Below are positions 1-8,982 of a DNA stretch of 64,000 nt, in pieces. The position numbers were made by a program, and so were the translations under genes. Origin of the DNA: Gentiana macrophylla (Eukaryota; Streptophyta; Magnoliopsida; Gentianales; Gentianaceae); NCBI GenBank assembly GCA_026214975.1, contig CM047806.1, positions 95,999,811-96,063,810 of the forward strand, given 5' to 3'. A model generated the notes under the pieces. That model was not told the origin of the DNA, ran no database searches, and saw only the letters and a program-made list of their open reading frames with translations. Each line of letters begins with the position of its first letter. Position 1 is the stretch's first letter.

Positions 1-688
1 AAATCAACAGTACTTGCGTCGACGTTTATTGTCGCAAAAACCATTGGCATGTCAGCAGAATAAGTCTATGCTTGAATTGCTCTTTTGGATACATGTCGCC
101 CCAAATGTATTTACATCTACATGTTGACGCAAAAAGTTTTTTTTGGTACGAATTTCATTAGTCAACCGGTTTAATTGCATCAGCATGTCGTCGCAAAATT
201 GGTATTTGCGTCAACATTGGGATTTTTGTGTCAACTTATTGTTGACTCAGAAAGGTTAAATTCTAGTAGTCTCAATATAAGCGAACCAACTGAGATGTTG
301 GTATGGGAAGATGGGTAATGGAACCGTCAATCTAACCGATTAGAAAGAGAATTTGGTAACTAAACTGGGCCTCACTAGTGAACGACATATACTGAATGAG
401 ATTCGGCAGTGGTAGCTAGGCATCCTAAAGAACATAACTCCTACCATGACACTAAGACCTTAACCAACGGGCTGTGCACGAAAGGTAGAGTGTGGGTATA
501 CCGGGAGTGTAGTCGACTTGAACATTAGGTTATGCACCAGAATTACACTAAGTCACTAATGGAGCGTTAGAAAGGTAATCTTCATCCTCAAGACTCCATA
601 AGAGAGACTTCTTGGGCACCCACATTATCTTAACTAAATTCTACTTAATTACTGTCACTCCATGTTTAGTCAACATAAGTAATATTAG
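1..688. other. Unassigned repeat-derived DNA with GTCGACGCAAA-like motifs
   Basis: No coding region was recognised. The first 250 bases carry several short copies, in both orientations, of a TTGCGTCGAC / GTTGACGCAAAA motif (about 15-25, 123-134, 187-198 and 205-215). Such iterated short motifs are typical of subterminal regions of cut-and-paste DNA transposons, CACTA elements for example, but no terminal inverted repeat or target duplication can be seen because the window starts inside it. Bases 290-688 show nothing recognisable. The last five bases, ATTAG (684-688), are the left target-site duplication of the next element. Confidence 0.35.
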
Positions 689-824
689 TGTTAAAGTGTC
701 CCACATTGGGAACTTGTGGTTGTTTCACCCGTTATATTAAGACATGGATTTCCCTCGCCTCATAACCTAGGTTTTGGGGATGAGGCCCCTCCTCTTACAT
801 GGGCTTGGGCCTAGATTTTCCACA
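689..824 (+). repeat. 5' LTR of the TRIM/copia-like element
   Basis: It begins TGTTAAAGTG and ends TTTTCCACA, directly followed by the primer-binding site. The counterpart at 8983-9119 matches closely, for example in the shared TGTTTCACCCGTTATATTAAG stretch and TGGGCTTGGGCCTAGATTTT. Confidence 0.85.
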
Positions 825-835
825 TGGTATCAGAG
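825..835 (+). other. Primer-binding site, tRNA-iMet type
   Basis: TGGTATCAGAG starts right after the LTR terminus and is complementary to the 3' end of plant initiator tRNA-Met, the usual primer of plant copia and TRIM elements. Confidence 0.85.
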
Positions 836-894
836 TGCAAATCCTCTGCAAATCTCTGATTCTTCTCCTCAAGTACTCTGTTTTTGTGTTCGGT

Positions 895-1220
895 ATGGCG
901 AATCAGGAAGTTATTCCAGTTTTTAGCCCCTATTACATCCACCCAAATGAAAACCCTACCTTAACCTTAGCTCAACCAATTCTCAATGAAAATGGTGCGA
1001 ATTATAACTCATGGAGCAGATCCGTGCATATGTCGCTAATAATGAAGAATAAGATAGGATTTATCAATGGTTCACTGCCGAAACCAGGAAGAGATGATGA
1101 AAGGTATCAGGTCTGGGAGCAGTGTGATATAATGGTGACTACTTGGTTGCTGAACTCTGTAGCGAAGCGAATCGCGCAAAGTCTTCTTTGGATAGATGCA
1201 GCTCAAGCCGTATGGGAGGA
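895..1220 (+). pseudogene. Copia-type gag, N-terminal part, interrupted by element A
   Basis: From ATG 895 the frame reads a plant copia Gag N-terminus: a proline/asparagine-rich start, then the diagnostic NYNSWSRSVHMSLIMKNK stretch (the 'expressed as Y/N-x-W-S-R-S-M' motif of copia gag), GFINGSLPKP, a W at the centre of a VWEQCD motif, and AQAVWE. The frame is broken exactly at base 1221, where element A begins; reading past it gives only LTR sequence. The downstream half lies at 8645-8885. No zinc knuckle or pol follows, so this is a gag fragment inside a short non-autonomous element, not a complete copia element. The upstream ATG at 799 lies in the LTR and is not the likely start. Confidence 0.85.
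1216..1220. repeat. Target-site duplication GAGGA of element A (left; right copy 8640-8644)
   Basis: GAGGA is found directly before the first LTR base TG at 1221 and directly after the final CA at 8639. This fixes both ends of element A and shows a standard 5-bp integrase duplication. Confidence 0.95.
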
Positions 1221-1527
1221 TGATAATGCTCTAAATAGTACCATAAATTATACCTTTATTCACCCCGAATTCTGCTCAAGAGAGGATAGATAGGCCCATT
1301 ATTACATGGAATATGTGTTTAATGCTATGTGTATGTTTCTAGGTTCGTAATTCTGCATTTGTGTTTTTATCCCGAATGTTTGGTACTGTTTTGCCTAGTT
1401 TTATGTGTTTTACAGGATGTACCGAATCTGAAGCATTGGAGAACGGATTTGGATCAAAGGAAGCAGGTTGGGCCATGTAAAATAAGTCGAAGAAGAGATC
1501 TGTTGAAGAAAAAAGAAGAAAAGTTAG

Positions 1528-1562
1528 CCCGGTTTTCCGTGGGCTAGGTCCAGTAAACCGAG
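1528..1562. promoter_or_regulatory. Word pair upstream of the element A LTR TATA box
   Basis: CCCGGTTTTCCG and CCAGTAAACCGAG are inverted copies around a 10-nt spacer. The 3' LTR version at 7541-7574 is cleaner (CCCGGTTTACCG and CCGGTAAACCGAG) and can form a perfect hairpin. The pair lies in U3 just upstream of the TATA box at 1645. A regulatory role is inferred from position and recurrence only. Confidence 0.6.
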
Positions 1563-1644
1563 AGCCTTGTGGGACACAAAATTGAATCTGCCGCACTGAC
1601 TAGGTCGGTTAGGGTTTCTATGAGTCATAAGTCGGTTATTGTAT

Positions 1645-1654
1645 CTATATAAAG
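1645..1654 (+). promoter_or_regulatory. TATA box of element A 5' LTR (3' LTR copy 7659-7668)
   Basis: CTATATAAAG in a plant-like context. It is identical in both LTRs and marks the likely U3/R boundary a few tens of bases downstream. Confidence 0.75.
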
Positions 1655-2633
1655 CCGCATCAACTGATTATTACGTAAGTTTAGCATATTCTATTATATA
1701 CACTCTACAATTTGATGAAATAAAGTTTTCCTAATCTTTTCATGAGTTATTTCTGGTTTCCTTCCTTTCTCTACCATCTCTAGCTTGAGTGGATCGAGCT
1801 AGACATCCATCGTTGAAGGTATGAAGCTTTGAACGTTCCTTTTTGTCTTCAATATGGTAGATCTGTTCCTATTTATGTGTTTTAGTTAATCTGCATGTTT
1901 AACGACCCCATGATTTACTTATATTAATCGTAATTGAGCAATTTAGATCCAGAATTAAGAAAAGCCGCCCCCGGTAAACCGGCGGTCTATACGGGTTTAC
2001 CGATGCAAATTTTAGGAAACTTAATCTCAAGGATTCACGTCAGCTACGTTGATCGACATAATTAATTAAAACGAGTAATCGGTCTGGCCAATCTAGTTTT
2101 CGTAACTCATAAATTAACATGGAGTACTAATAGTGAAGTGTTAGTTAGGACATAGTCTTGATGGAGCCTAGGAACGTGCTGATCAGTGTCGACAGCTGTC
2201 TAGGCGGGTTAGCGGTATGAGTTAGCGCTCGATATCGGCAATTCAAGTTCTTTATACGTATGGGCTATTACAGATCAATTATGAAGGGTAGCTTGCGTAT
2301 GGATTGTCTACTACCATGGTCGGAGTTGATAGGGTTAGAAGTTGCACCCGTAGCTTAAAACTAAATTAAAAGCTCGCTCGATTAATTTAAGGAATTATGT
2401 GGGGAAGTAAATATAAAGATTAACAAATCCAAGTTAGTAGATCGGTGGGAAGGGGGGAGGAATACCAGGTTTCTTTCATGTTTATTGTTGGTCAATGACC
2501 ACTTTTATGTGCCTTCTTAGTTAGGTTACAATCATTGATGGATCGACCTTGATTCGCCCTTACTATTCTATGATGTACGTAGTATTCTTGCTAGATATAT
2601 CAACGTTAGTGACTTACACACGATCAAGATTTT

Positions 2634-2651
2634 TGGCGCCGTTGCCGGGGA
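2634..2651 (+). other. Primer-binding site, tRNA-Asp type, element A
   Basis: TGGCGCCGTTGCCGGGGA lies 7 bases after the 5' LTR end and is complementary to the 3' end of plant tRNA-Asp(GUC), the usual Athila primer. Confidence 0.93.
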
Positions 2652-3121
2652 CAATAGCCAATTTCAAGGATAAACATTTTAATTCTGATTAAGAAGTCGT
2701 TTTTTATTAATATTATTTTCTTTTTGAGTCTTGAGTCATCTTGGACTAAACCCTGCACTGTTTAACTGCCAGAATAAGAAATTCTGGCCCGGTTTATCGA
2801 GGGTTGCCCCCGATTTACCGAGGTCCGGAAAATCGAATTCTGACAGCCCCTGTTATTCTGTGTTATTCCCAGTTGATTTTAGTTAGTAGGTCCGCAACAG
2901 TTGGGTTCATCCCCAACTGAAGTGGGAGTTGCTAACCTTTTCTTTGTTTTATTTTGTCTCTTTTGCAGGAGTACCAGGACACTTCGAAAATTCAGTCAAG
3001 CAAAATCGATTAAGTCTAGACGAGTCAAACGCAATGCCTCGTACTGTGTTGAACATCAAGCCAATCTCTATGTATCCTGGATCAAAAGCCAGAGAGCAAT
3101 CTGACGGTCGATAAGAAGCGT
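2652..3121 (+). other. Element A leader with word pair
   Basis: This is untranslated leader between the primer site and the protease ORF. It holds two word copies (CCGGTTTATCGAGG at about 2789-2802 and CCGATTTACCGAGG at about 2809-2822) in the same orientation. A CT/T-rich tract ending TTTTGCAG at about 2968 resembles a 3' splice acceptor, and short ORFs around 2929-3114 might be exon-like, but no gag homology is seen. Confidence 0.45.
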
Positions 3122-3898
3122 ATGGAGGAGGAGATTGAAACGCTTAAACAGAAAGCCGAGGAACACCTAAAGGAGTATGAGACTTATCGGCCGAATGCGT
3201 TTCTTATCGAGCTAATTGATTTATCGTCCAACTACGACTCCGATGATCTTGAGGAGGATCCGGACACTATGTTCTCAGAGTCCAAGGATTACCAGGACTC
3301 TGATACAGTAGAAAGGTTAGGAGACCCTGGAACATTTCGACTCCTGGTCTCTATCAATGGTATATCTGTAGGTTTAGGTGTTTGTGATTCCGGTGCAAGT
3401 TGTAACATTCTTCCTCTATCCATCTGCCAAAAGATTAAGCTTCCGGTTGTCATGGATCAAACACGGTCCATGACCTTTGTCGATCGAACCCGAGATATGC
3501 CTGCCGGCCTACTAAAGGATTGTACGATTAAGGCAGGAGAATTCTTATTTCCAATAAATTTCACGGTTTTAGATGTACCAGAGGATCTGAGTGCCCCTGT
3601 TCTATTAGGTAGACCGTTCTTAGTGACCAGCAGATCAATCATGGACTTCGATAATAGGGAAATCACTCTAAGGATGAACAATGATGCCGTATCGATGAAA
3701 ATCCTAGAGCCCTTAGATAATTGGCCGGAAAGTTGCAAGATGACTTATGGTTCGGGAAAAGTGGAAATCATGGAGATAGAGAAGGAAGGGCATAGGCAAA
3801 GAGAGGTTTTAGTAGAAACCTGTGAGCAAGAATTCATGAGATTAATCCTTAGAGAACACGAAGAGAAGGACCACGACAAGGCGCTCCACGAAGGCTAG
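3122..3898 (+). CDS. Retropepsin-like aspartic protease of element A (258 aa)
   Basis: This uninterrupted ORF starts at ATG 3122. Residues 1-60 form a charged, partly helical, acidic N-terminus. A retropepsin domain follows at about 65-195: strand GTFRLLVSINGISVG, the catalytic motif CDSGASCNILP near residue 90, the flap-side region, and the second conserved block VLLGRPFLVTSRSIMDF near 165. The arrangement matches Athila proteases. The tail is acidic. It lies alone between leader and accessory ORF, without gag upstream or RT downstream, which is odd because retroviral proteases are normally made as part of a polyprotein. Intact catalytic Asp-Ser-Gly and an open frame, while pol is absent, suggest it was kept for some use or only recently released from selection. 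It could be a leftover from an internal deletion of gag-pol. Confidence 0.85.
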   Translation: MEEEIETLKQKAEEHLKEYETYRPNAFLIELIDLSSNYDSDDLEEDPDTMFSESKDYQDSDTVERLGDPGTFRLLVSINGISVGLGVCDSGASCNILPLSICQKIKLPVVMDQTRSMTFVDRTRDMPAGLLKDCTIKAGEFLFPINFTVLDVPEDLSAPVLLGRPFLVTSRSIMDFDNREITLRMNNDAVSMKILEPLDNWPESCKMTYGSGKVEIMEIEKEGHRQREVLVETCEQEFMRLILREHEEKDHDKALHEG

Positions 3899-4485
3899 TC
3901 CTTCCGTATTGCGTAGTGAAAAAATAGAGTTTAAAGTGGAAAATGTGGAATCCTTAGGCATAAAGATTAAATCTCGAAGTAGAGGACGACCTAGCACACG
4001 AGCAAAGAGAGAGAGAGAGGCATGCTAGGAAGAGAGCTCAGAAAGTTTCTATGGAAAACCGGGAAAAGGCACTCTTGAAAGATAATGACCGACGAGAAGG
4101 GAAGTGCATGACGGTTGAAACCTCAAAGATGCAAGTTTGGCGAGTTAAGGCCCCGACTTTTGACTGAGTGAAGATCCGAAGGTAAGTCCAGCTGATGAAT
4201 TTAAACTCAGAACTATTCTCTTGAACCTTAGATAGATTAGGAATGAATACAAGAAGCCGGATGAAGGGACGAGCTTTTTTTCATCCAACCACACCCTTAG
4301 GCTTGAAACCGATGGTTGTTGGGCAGGTTTTTTTTACTCGTTAAGGATTCTAGTGAAGTAGGTTAGGATTGAGTCGGAAATAGCAACAAAAGGAGTAAGA
4401 AACTAGTCATTTTGAGGTTAGGATTGAGCAGTGAGTTTAATTAAGGTGTGCAAAGAAGGAGTACAGAGAAATCTGGGGAAAAGAA
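3899..4485 (+). other. Non-coding spacer of element A
   Basis: Stops occur in all frames. A purine-rich AGAGAGAGAG tract lies at about 4006-4018. There is no RT or integrase similarity; this is where pol would be in an autonomous relative. Confidence 0.5.
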
Positions 4486-5149
4486 GCCCCAGTAAACCGG
4501 GAGTTACCTCCGGGTTACCGAGCAAGATTTTTTAAGTTTCTGAGTGTCAGGTTAAAAAACAGAATTTTCAGTGACACGTGGAGGACACACGTTGCATCAG
4601 AAACCCACCAGTCAGCAAAACCGCCCCATTTTCCCTATTTTCCACCTTTTCATCTATTCCCAAACTCCACCATAACTCCACCTCAATCCCATCAATCAAA
4701 CCCCTCAAATCCCTCACCCTAATTACTCCTCTACCCACTATCCCACCAAATCCTTCCACCTTTGATCATTTCTCCTATTTAAACACCCTTCCACCACCAT
4801 TATTCACCATCCTCAACAATTATTTTCTTTTCCAATCACCAAAATTCCTCCATTCTTTCTACATCTATAAATTTCGGCCCCTCACCACCACTATCACCAT
4901 CATACCTCCATCAAAATCAAACCTTTTTCTTCCATAAGCACAACCAAAACACCACTTTTTCCATTCATGTTGCTGATTTGTAGTTATGCTGTAAAGTGGA
5001 GCTGCTACAGTTCTTCTTCTTTTATCATCAGAACAGAGTCCCAGTGGAAACTGAGAAAAATTCAGGCCGGTAAATCGAGGCATAGGGCCGGTTTACCGAG
5101 GGTTTATTTTCAGAAATCAGCTTCATCATCAGCATCTTATATCATCAGG
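4486..5149 (+). promoter_or_regulatory. Promoter-like cassette upstream of the element A accessory ORF
   Basis: The order resembles the LTR: word pair (CCCCAGTAAACCGGGAG and CCGGGTTACCGAG, 4485-4522), a pyrimidine-rich stretch (about 4610-4930), a TATA-like CTATTTAAAC at 4774-4784, then a second word pair (GGCCGGTAAATCGAGG and GGCCGGTTTACCGAGGG, 5066-5102) 50 bases before ATG 5150. Element B has the same layout with its own word and CTATATAAAC at 15086-15095. Pyrimidine patches and TATA boxes are standard plant core-promoter features; that this drives a separate transcript is inference. Confidence 0.5.
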
Positions 5150-6466
5150 ATGGGTCCCAAGCGTAGCCGAACATCCCATCGTCCAAGTGGTCACCAGTAT
5201 GTGTATGAAGATGCTAACCCCTCGATAGACGGGGTTGAGTAATTCATTCTTTAGAGATCTATGAATCATTCCAAGGGCATTGGAACGGAAGACCGGTTGC
5301 CTGAGAACACGGCGTAGAGTTGGATGATTACGGTATGATCTTGCCACGAGCACTAAAAGTACAAGATATTTTGGATATGGCTGAGGCACAGTCACAGTTC
5401 AATGCTACAGTGGTGAGAGAATTTTATGCTTATGTTTCGCATAACCCAGGAGCTACATTTGCGATGGTCCATGGAGTTAAGGTTGACTTCACGATTGAGT
5501 GGATCAACAGATAATACGGGGTTCGCAATCCACCAGTGGGCCCAGATAAGTACATATCCTCGACCAATATTAAAGATCTTGAGAGGATGCAGATGATTGC
5601 TGAGTACTTTTGGGTGCAATGGAGGCACAATCCTATGGGAGCCCCCACCATCTTCCTGGAAAACGAACAATCCTGGGATAGGAAGGTGGTCAATGGATTT
5701 GTTTGTGCTCGTCTTCTGCCGCCCAAGCATACGGTGTCTGTCAAACCGAAAGGGCAGAGTTGATGTTCTATCTGGAGCAGGGATCTCCAGTCAACATAGG
5801 TCTCCTGATACACAGCCGTATTCATAAGCTTGCTTCCACATCCGAGCGCGAGCAGTTGCCATATGGGCCTACGATTGATATGTTCGCTATAGAGGACGAG
5901 GTTCCAGTTCTGGTTAGTGACGAGTGGGAAGAGGGGGAGGAATACCACGTTTCTTTCATGTTTATTGTTGGTCAATGATCACTTTTATGTGCCTTCTTAG
6001 TTAGGTTAGAATCGTTTATACATAAAGTTGCATTGTCTCTGTGGGATCGACCTCGATTCGCCCTTACTATACTACGATGTATCTAGCATTCTTGCTAGTA
6101 ATATCAACGTTAGTGACTTACAAGCGATCAAGATTTTTGGCGCCGTTGCCGATGATCGCCTCACGATCGGTTTCAAAAGGACCAAGCCGGGTCGGTTCAA
6201 GAGCTGAGAGAGAGCATACTCCGGTCCACAGAGGACCTCGATCCTAGAGATCCTTGCTAGAGGAGCACTCAAGAGAAATTTGGAGTCTGCATCGCAAGAT
6301 GGACATGATTATAGACTTACTAGGAGTTCCTCCTGCGACCCCACCACCTAGGACTGCCCCACGTCACCGAGCATCCTCTTCCACCGCTGCTGCCTCAAGT
6401 TCTACACCACCTCCCGGTTTTGAGCCTAGAGATGACTGGGAGGATTATTATGATGATGAGGATTAG
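5150..6466 (+). pseudogene. Accessory ORF, putative plant transposon protein class (PF20167-like), element A
   Basis: The likely start is ATG 5150 (MGPKRSRTSHRPSG). Diagnostic blocks follow: FNATVVREFYAYVSHNPG (about 5398-5452), a VHGVKVDF strand, an asparagine-ended WIN, then the downstream ARLLPPKHTVSV and VNIGLLIHSRIHKL blocks. These match the domain usually called Transposase_32 or putative plant transposon protein (name from memory), common in the 3' part of Athila-like elements; its function is unknown. An in-frame stop near 5240, a stop near 5512 and a frameshift near 5760 break the ORF. At about 5925 it runs into a 227-bp fragment of the element's own LTR end plus primer site, then resumes at about 6152 with an acidic, Pro/Ser-rich C-terminus ending DDED at 6466. 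Confidence 0.75.
5925..6151 (+). repeat. LTR 3' end plus primer-binding site embedded in the accessory ORF
   Basis: From GTGGGAAGAGGGGGAGGAATACC onward the sequence follows the last 200 bp of the LTR (compare 8461-8639), including CTTACAAGCGATCA, and continues through AGATTTTTGGCGCCGTTGCC as at the real leader junction (2627-2647). It then jumps back to ORF sequence. The left junction lies in a GTGGGAAGAGG stretch that both sequences plausibly shared, which suggests template switching during reverse transcription. See findings. Confidence 0.85.
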
Positions 6467-6785
6467 TTTTCTTTCTTTTCATTGTTGTTCTTTTCCATTT
6501 TATTATTTTATTTTATTTTATTCCCTATCTAGTCATGTAGCAAATTTATAATAATATATTGATTTTGTCGGCTTAAATTGTTTGGAGTTATTTTCTCTTT
6601 TACTGCCGCGATATTATTATACAGTTTCTTGTCACCACCATTCTTCCTGGTTTGTTTGAGATACTTGGAGCAGATTCTTCAAGGACTTAATTACCAACGC
6701 CCATTGAATTATACGACGATCCAATTCTTCTTTGGCTCCACCCTTAACGAAGCTAAGTTCCTTTTCATTTTACCTTTTTCATCTT
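6467..6785 (+). other. Element A 3' non-coding region, first part
   Basis: T-rich sequence after the accessory ORF stop, with no ORF similarity to known proteins. Short repeats of TTTTATTTTA lie at about 6497-6522. Confidence 0.4.
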
Positions 6786-6826
6786 AAACATTGGGGACAA
6801 TGTTTTGATTAAGTGAGGGGTAAGGG
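6786..6826 (+). promoter_or_regulatory. Distal hairpin-polypurine module, element A
   Basis: AAACATTG (6786-6793), loop GGGA, CAATGTTT (6798-6805) form a perfect 8-bp stem. It is followed after four bases by TAAGTGAGGGGTAAGGG (6810-6826). Element D has a 7-bp stem at the corresponding place with different paired bases, and C has a 6-bp stem. Confidence 0.65.
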
Positions 6827-7197
6827 ACGTCATATATACATCTATATTCTCTTTGGAAAAAATTGAGTTGAAGGAGCGTAAAACGCACGAACTTTGCATA
6901 GACTGATAAACGTGAGCCTAAGAGTAATACTCGGTTCTCGATCCGCCTTGCCAGCTAACTTGATTAATAAAAACATGTTCGAGACTGGTTAGTTCGACTA
7001 CGGGTTGACGTAATGTGAGATTGTCTGCATTACTAAGCGGTTGTGAAAGTTATGGCACACACACATTGGCTCATGACATGAATATTGTTTAATGCTTTAC
7101 TGATGGATATGAGTGGCATGATCTTGATCTTGACTTTATGAGGCATAGCTGTTTTTAATTAACTTGTATACTGATTAGGATGTTGTTTTCTTTTCGC

Positions 7198-7236
7198 CTT
7201 TTTGCTCGGGACGATAAAAAACTAAGTGGGGGTAGT
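7198..7236 (+). other. Proximal hairpin remnant and polypurine tract of element A
   Basis: TTTGCTCG-GGA-CGATAAAA precedes ACTAAGTGGGGGTAGT, which abuts the 3' LTR at 7237. The stem has two mismatches compared with the perfect 9-bp stems in C and D. The G-rich tract is the plus-strand primer site. Confidence 0.8.
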
Positions 7237-8639
7237 TGATAACGCTCTTAATCGTACCATTTATTATACTTTTATTCACCCCGAATTCTGCTCAAGAGAG
7301 GATAGATAGGCTTGTTATTATATGGAATATGTGTTAAATGCTATGTGTATGTTTCTAGGCTCATAATTCTATATTTGTGTTATTATCCCGACGGTTTGGT
7401 ACTGTTTTGCCTCATTTTATATGTTTTACAGGATGTACTGAATTTAGAGCATTGGAGAATGGATCTGGTCAAAGGAAGCATGTTGGGCCAAGTAAAAGAA
7501 GTCCAAGAAGAGATCTGCTAAAGAAAAAGCAGAAAAGTTAGCCCGGTTTACCGTGTGCTAGGTCCGGTAAACCGAGAGCCTTGTGGGACACAAAATTGAA
7601 TCTGCCGCACTAACTAGGTCGGTTAGGGTTTCTATGAGTCATAAGTAGGCTATTGTATCTATATAAAGCCGCATCAAATGATTATTACATAAGTTTTGCA
7701 TATTCTATTATATACACTATACAATTTGATGAAATAAAGTTTTCCTAAACTTTTTTGAGGATTTATTTCTAGTTTCCATCCCTTCTTTACCATCTCTAGC
7801 TTGAGTGGATCGAGCTAGACCTCCATCGTTGAATGTATGAACCTTTGAATGTTCCTTTTTGTCTTCAATATGGTATATCTGTTCGTATTTATGTGTTTTG
7901 CTTAATCTGCATGTTTAACGACCCCATTATTTACTTATATTAATCGTAATTGAGCAATGTAGATCCAGAATTAAGAAATGCCGTCCCCGGTAAACCGGCG
8001 GTCTATACCGGTTTAGCGATGCAAATTTTAGGAAACTTAATCTGGAGGATGCACGTCAGCTACATTGATTGACAGAATTAATTAAAACAAGTAATTGGTC
8101 TGGCCAATCTAGTATTCGTAACTCGTAAATTAACATGGAGTACTCATAGTGAAGTGTTAGTTAGGACATAGTCTTGATGGACCCTAGGAACGTGATGATC
8201 AGTGTCGACAGCTGTCTAGGCGGGTTAGCGGTAGTAGTTAGCGCTCGATATCGGCAATTCTAGTTCTTTATGCGTATGGGCTATTACGGACCAATTAAGG
8301 AGGGTAGCTTGCGTATAGATTGTCTACTACCATGGTCGGAGTTGATAGGGTTAGGAGTTGCACCCGTAGCTTAAAACTAAATTAAAAGCTCGCTCGATTA
8401 ATTTAATGAAATTATGTGGGGAAGTAAATATAAAGATTAACAAATCCAAGTTAGTAGATCGGTGGGAAGAGGGGGAGGAATACCACGTTTCTTTCATGTT
8501 TATTGTTGGTCAATGACCACTTTTATGTGTCTTCTTAGTTAGGTTAGAATCGTTTATACTTAAAGTTCCATTGTCTCTGTGGGATCGACCTTGATTCGCC
8601 CTTCTAGTAATATCGACGTTAGTGACTTACACGCGATCA
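7237..8639 (+). repeat. Element A 3' LTR (1403 bp)
   Basis: It starts TGATAACGCT, ends CACGCGATCA, and is followed by the GAGGA duplication. It shares TATA box and both word pairs (7541-7574, 7984-8018) with the 5' LTR. The LTRs differ by scattered substitutions and small indels (for instance, about 20 bp near 8600 is missing), so the insertion is not very recent. Confidence 0.93.
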
Positions 8640-8644
8640 GAGGA

Positions 8645-8885
8645 GTTGAAAGACAGTTTTGCAAATCTCAACCTTTCGTTTATCTGATTTAATGGAGGAA
8701 TTGAATAACAGTAAGCAAAGAGGATCAACCGTCACGGAATATTTCACTAGGATGAAGCTGTTGATAGATGAAATTGGTATTCTGAAACCTATACCTAGTT
8801 GCACTTGCATTCCAAGCTGTAGATGCCAAGTGATTCCCACTTTCATTGGATATAATGAAACAGAATACGTAATTAGGTGTCTAAG
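8645..8885 (+). pseudogene. Copia-type gag, second part after element A
   Basis: Continuation of the gag broken at 1220. The first codons after the duplication continue AVWEE into LKDSFANLNLSF, then after a small frameshift near 8690 the frame reads SDLMEELNNSKQRGSTVTEY, FTRMKLLIDEI, a Cys-rich CTCIPSCRC and NETEYVIRCLRGL. These are the conserved C-terminal blocks of plant copia Gag. At about 8886 gag homology stops and TRIM LTR-end sequence begins, so the fragment has no zinc knuckle. Confidence 0.8.
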
Positions 8886-8982
8886 GGGCCTAGATTTCCA
8901 CATGATATCGGAGTCACCCCTTTATTGTGCAAATGTTGGGACTCTTTGTTGGCCTTGTGTGCCCGATCCACACTTGAGGGGG
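8886..8982 (+). other. Second LTR-end/primer-site copy and TRIM interior with polypurine tract
   Basis: GGGCCTAGATTTCCACA then TGATATCGGAG repeats the 5' LTR terminus and primer site of 811-835 with a few changes. It is followed by about 70 bases of interior and the polypurine tract CTTGAGGGGG (8974-8983). A minimal TRIM would have exactly this LTR-PBS-interior-PPT-LTR order, so the gag piece appears inserted between two copies of the LTR-end/PBS junction. Confidence 0.7.

Larger units (their letters stand above)
1221..2626 (+). repeat. Element A 5' LTR (1406 bp)
   Basis: It starts TGATAATGCT and ends CACGATCA and is matched by 7237-8639. It contains a TATA box CTATATAAAG at 1645-1654. Family-word pairs lie at 1528-1562 (about 85 bp upstream of the TATA) and 1968-2005 (downstream). 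The U5 part ends in a GGATCGACCTTGATTCGCCC block shared with the other gypsy LTRs of the window. Confidence 0.93.
1221..8639 (+). mobile_element. Element A: non-autonomous Athila-like gypsy element with protease and accessory ORF
   Basis: LTRs at 1221-2626 and 7237-8639, tRNA-Asp primer site at 2634-2651, PPT ending at 7236 and an exact GAGGA target duplication define a complete insertion. The 4.6-kb interior codes only for a retropepsin-like protein (3122-3898) and a broken 'putative plant transposon protein' ORF (5150-6466). No gag nucleocapsid, RT, RNase H or integrase is visible in any frame. The protease motifs (CDSGASCNILP, VLLGRPFL) and the accessory ORF place it near Athila. It presumably uses enzymes of a related autonomous family. 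Its family word CGGTWWACCG occurs in pairs in each LTR, the leader, and twice before the accessory ORF. Confidence 0.92.

Noticed and set aside
1..250. CACTA transposon end
   Set aside because: Iterated GTCGACGCAAA motifs are suggestive, but no CACTA terminus, inverted repeat or 3-bp duplication is visible.
799..894. Upstream ATG 799 as gag start
   Set aside because: It lies inside the LTR and primer site; gag homology begins only after ATG 895.
2634..2651. tRNA-Asp gene
   Set aside because: Only the 18 bases complementary to the tRNA 3' end are present, at each LTR/leader junction; no cloverleaf. The same applies at 12795, 20613, 23267, 46867 and within 5925-6151.
4578..4937. Thr/Pro/Ser-rich 119-codon ORF as a protein gene
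   Set aside because: It is a by-product of the pyrimidine-rich promoter-like stretch; the equivalent region of B is not open.
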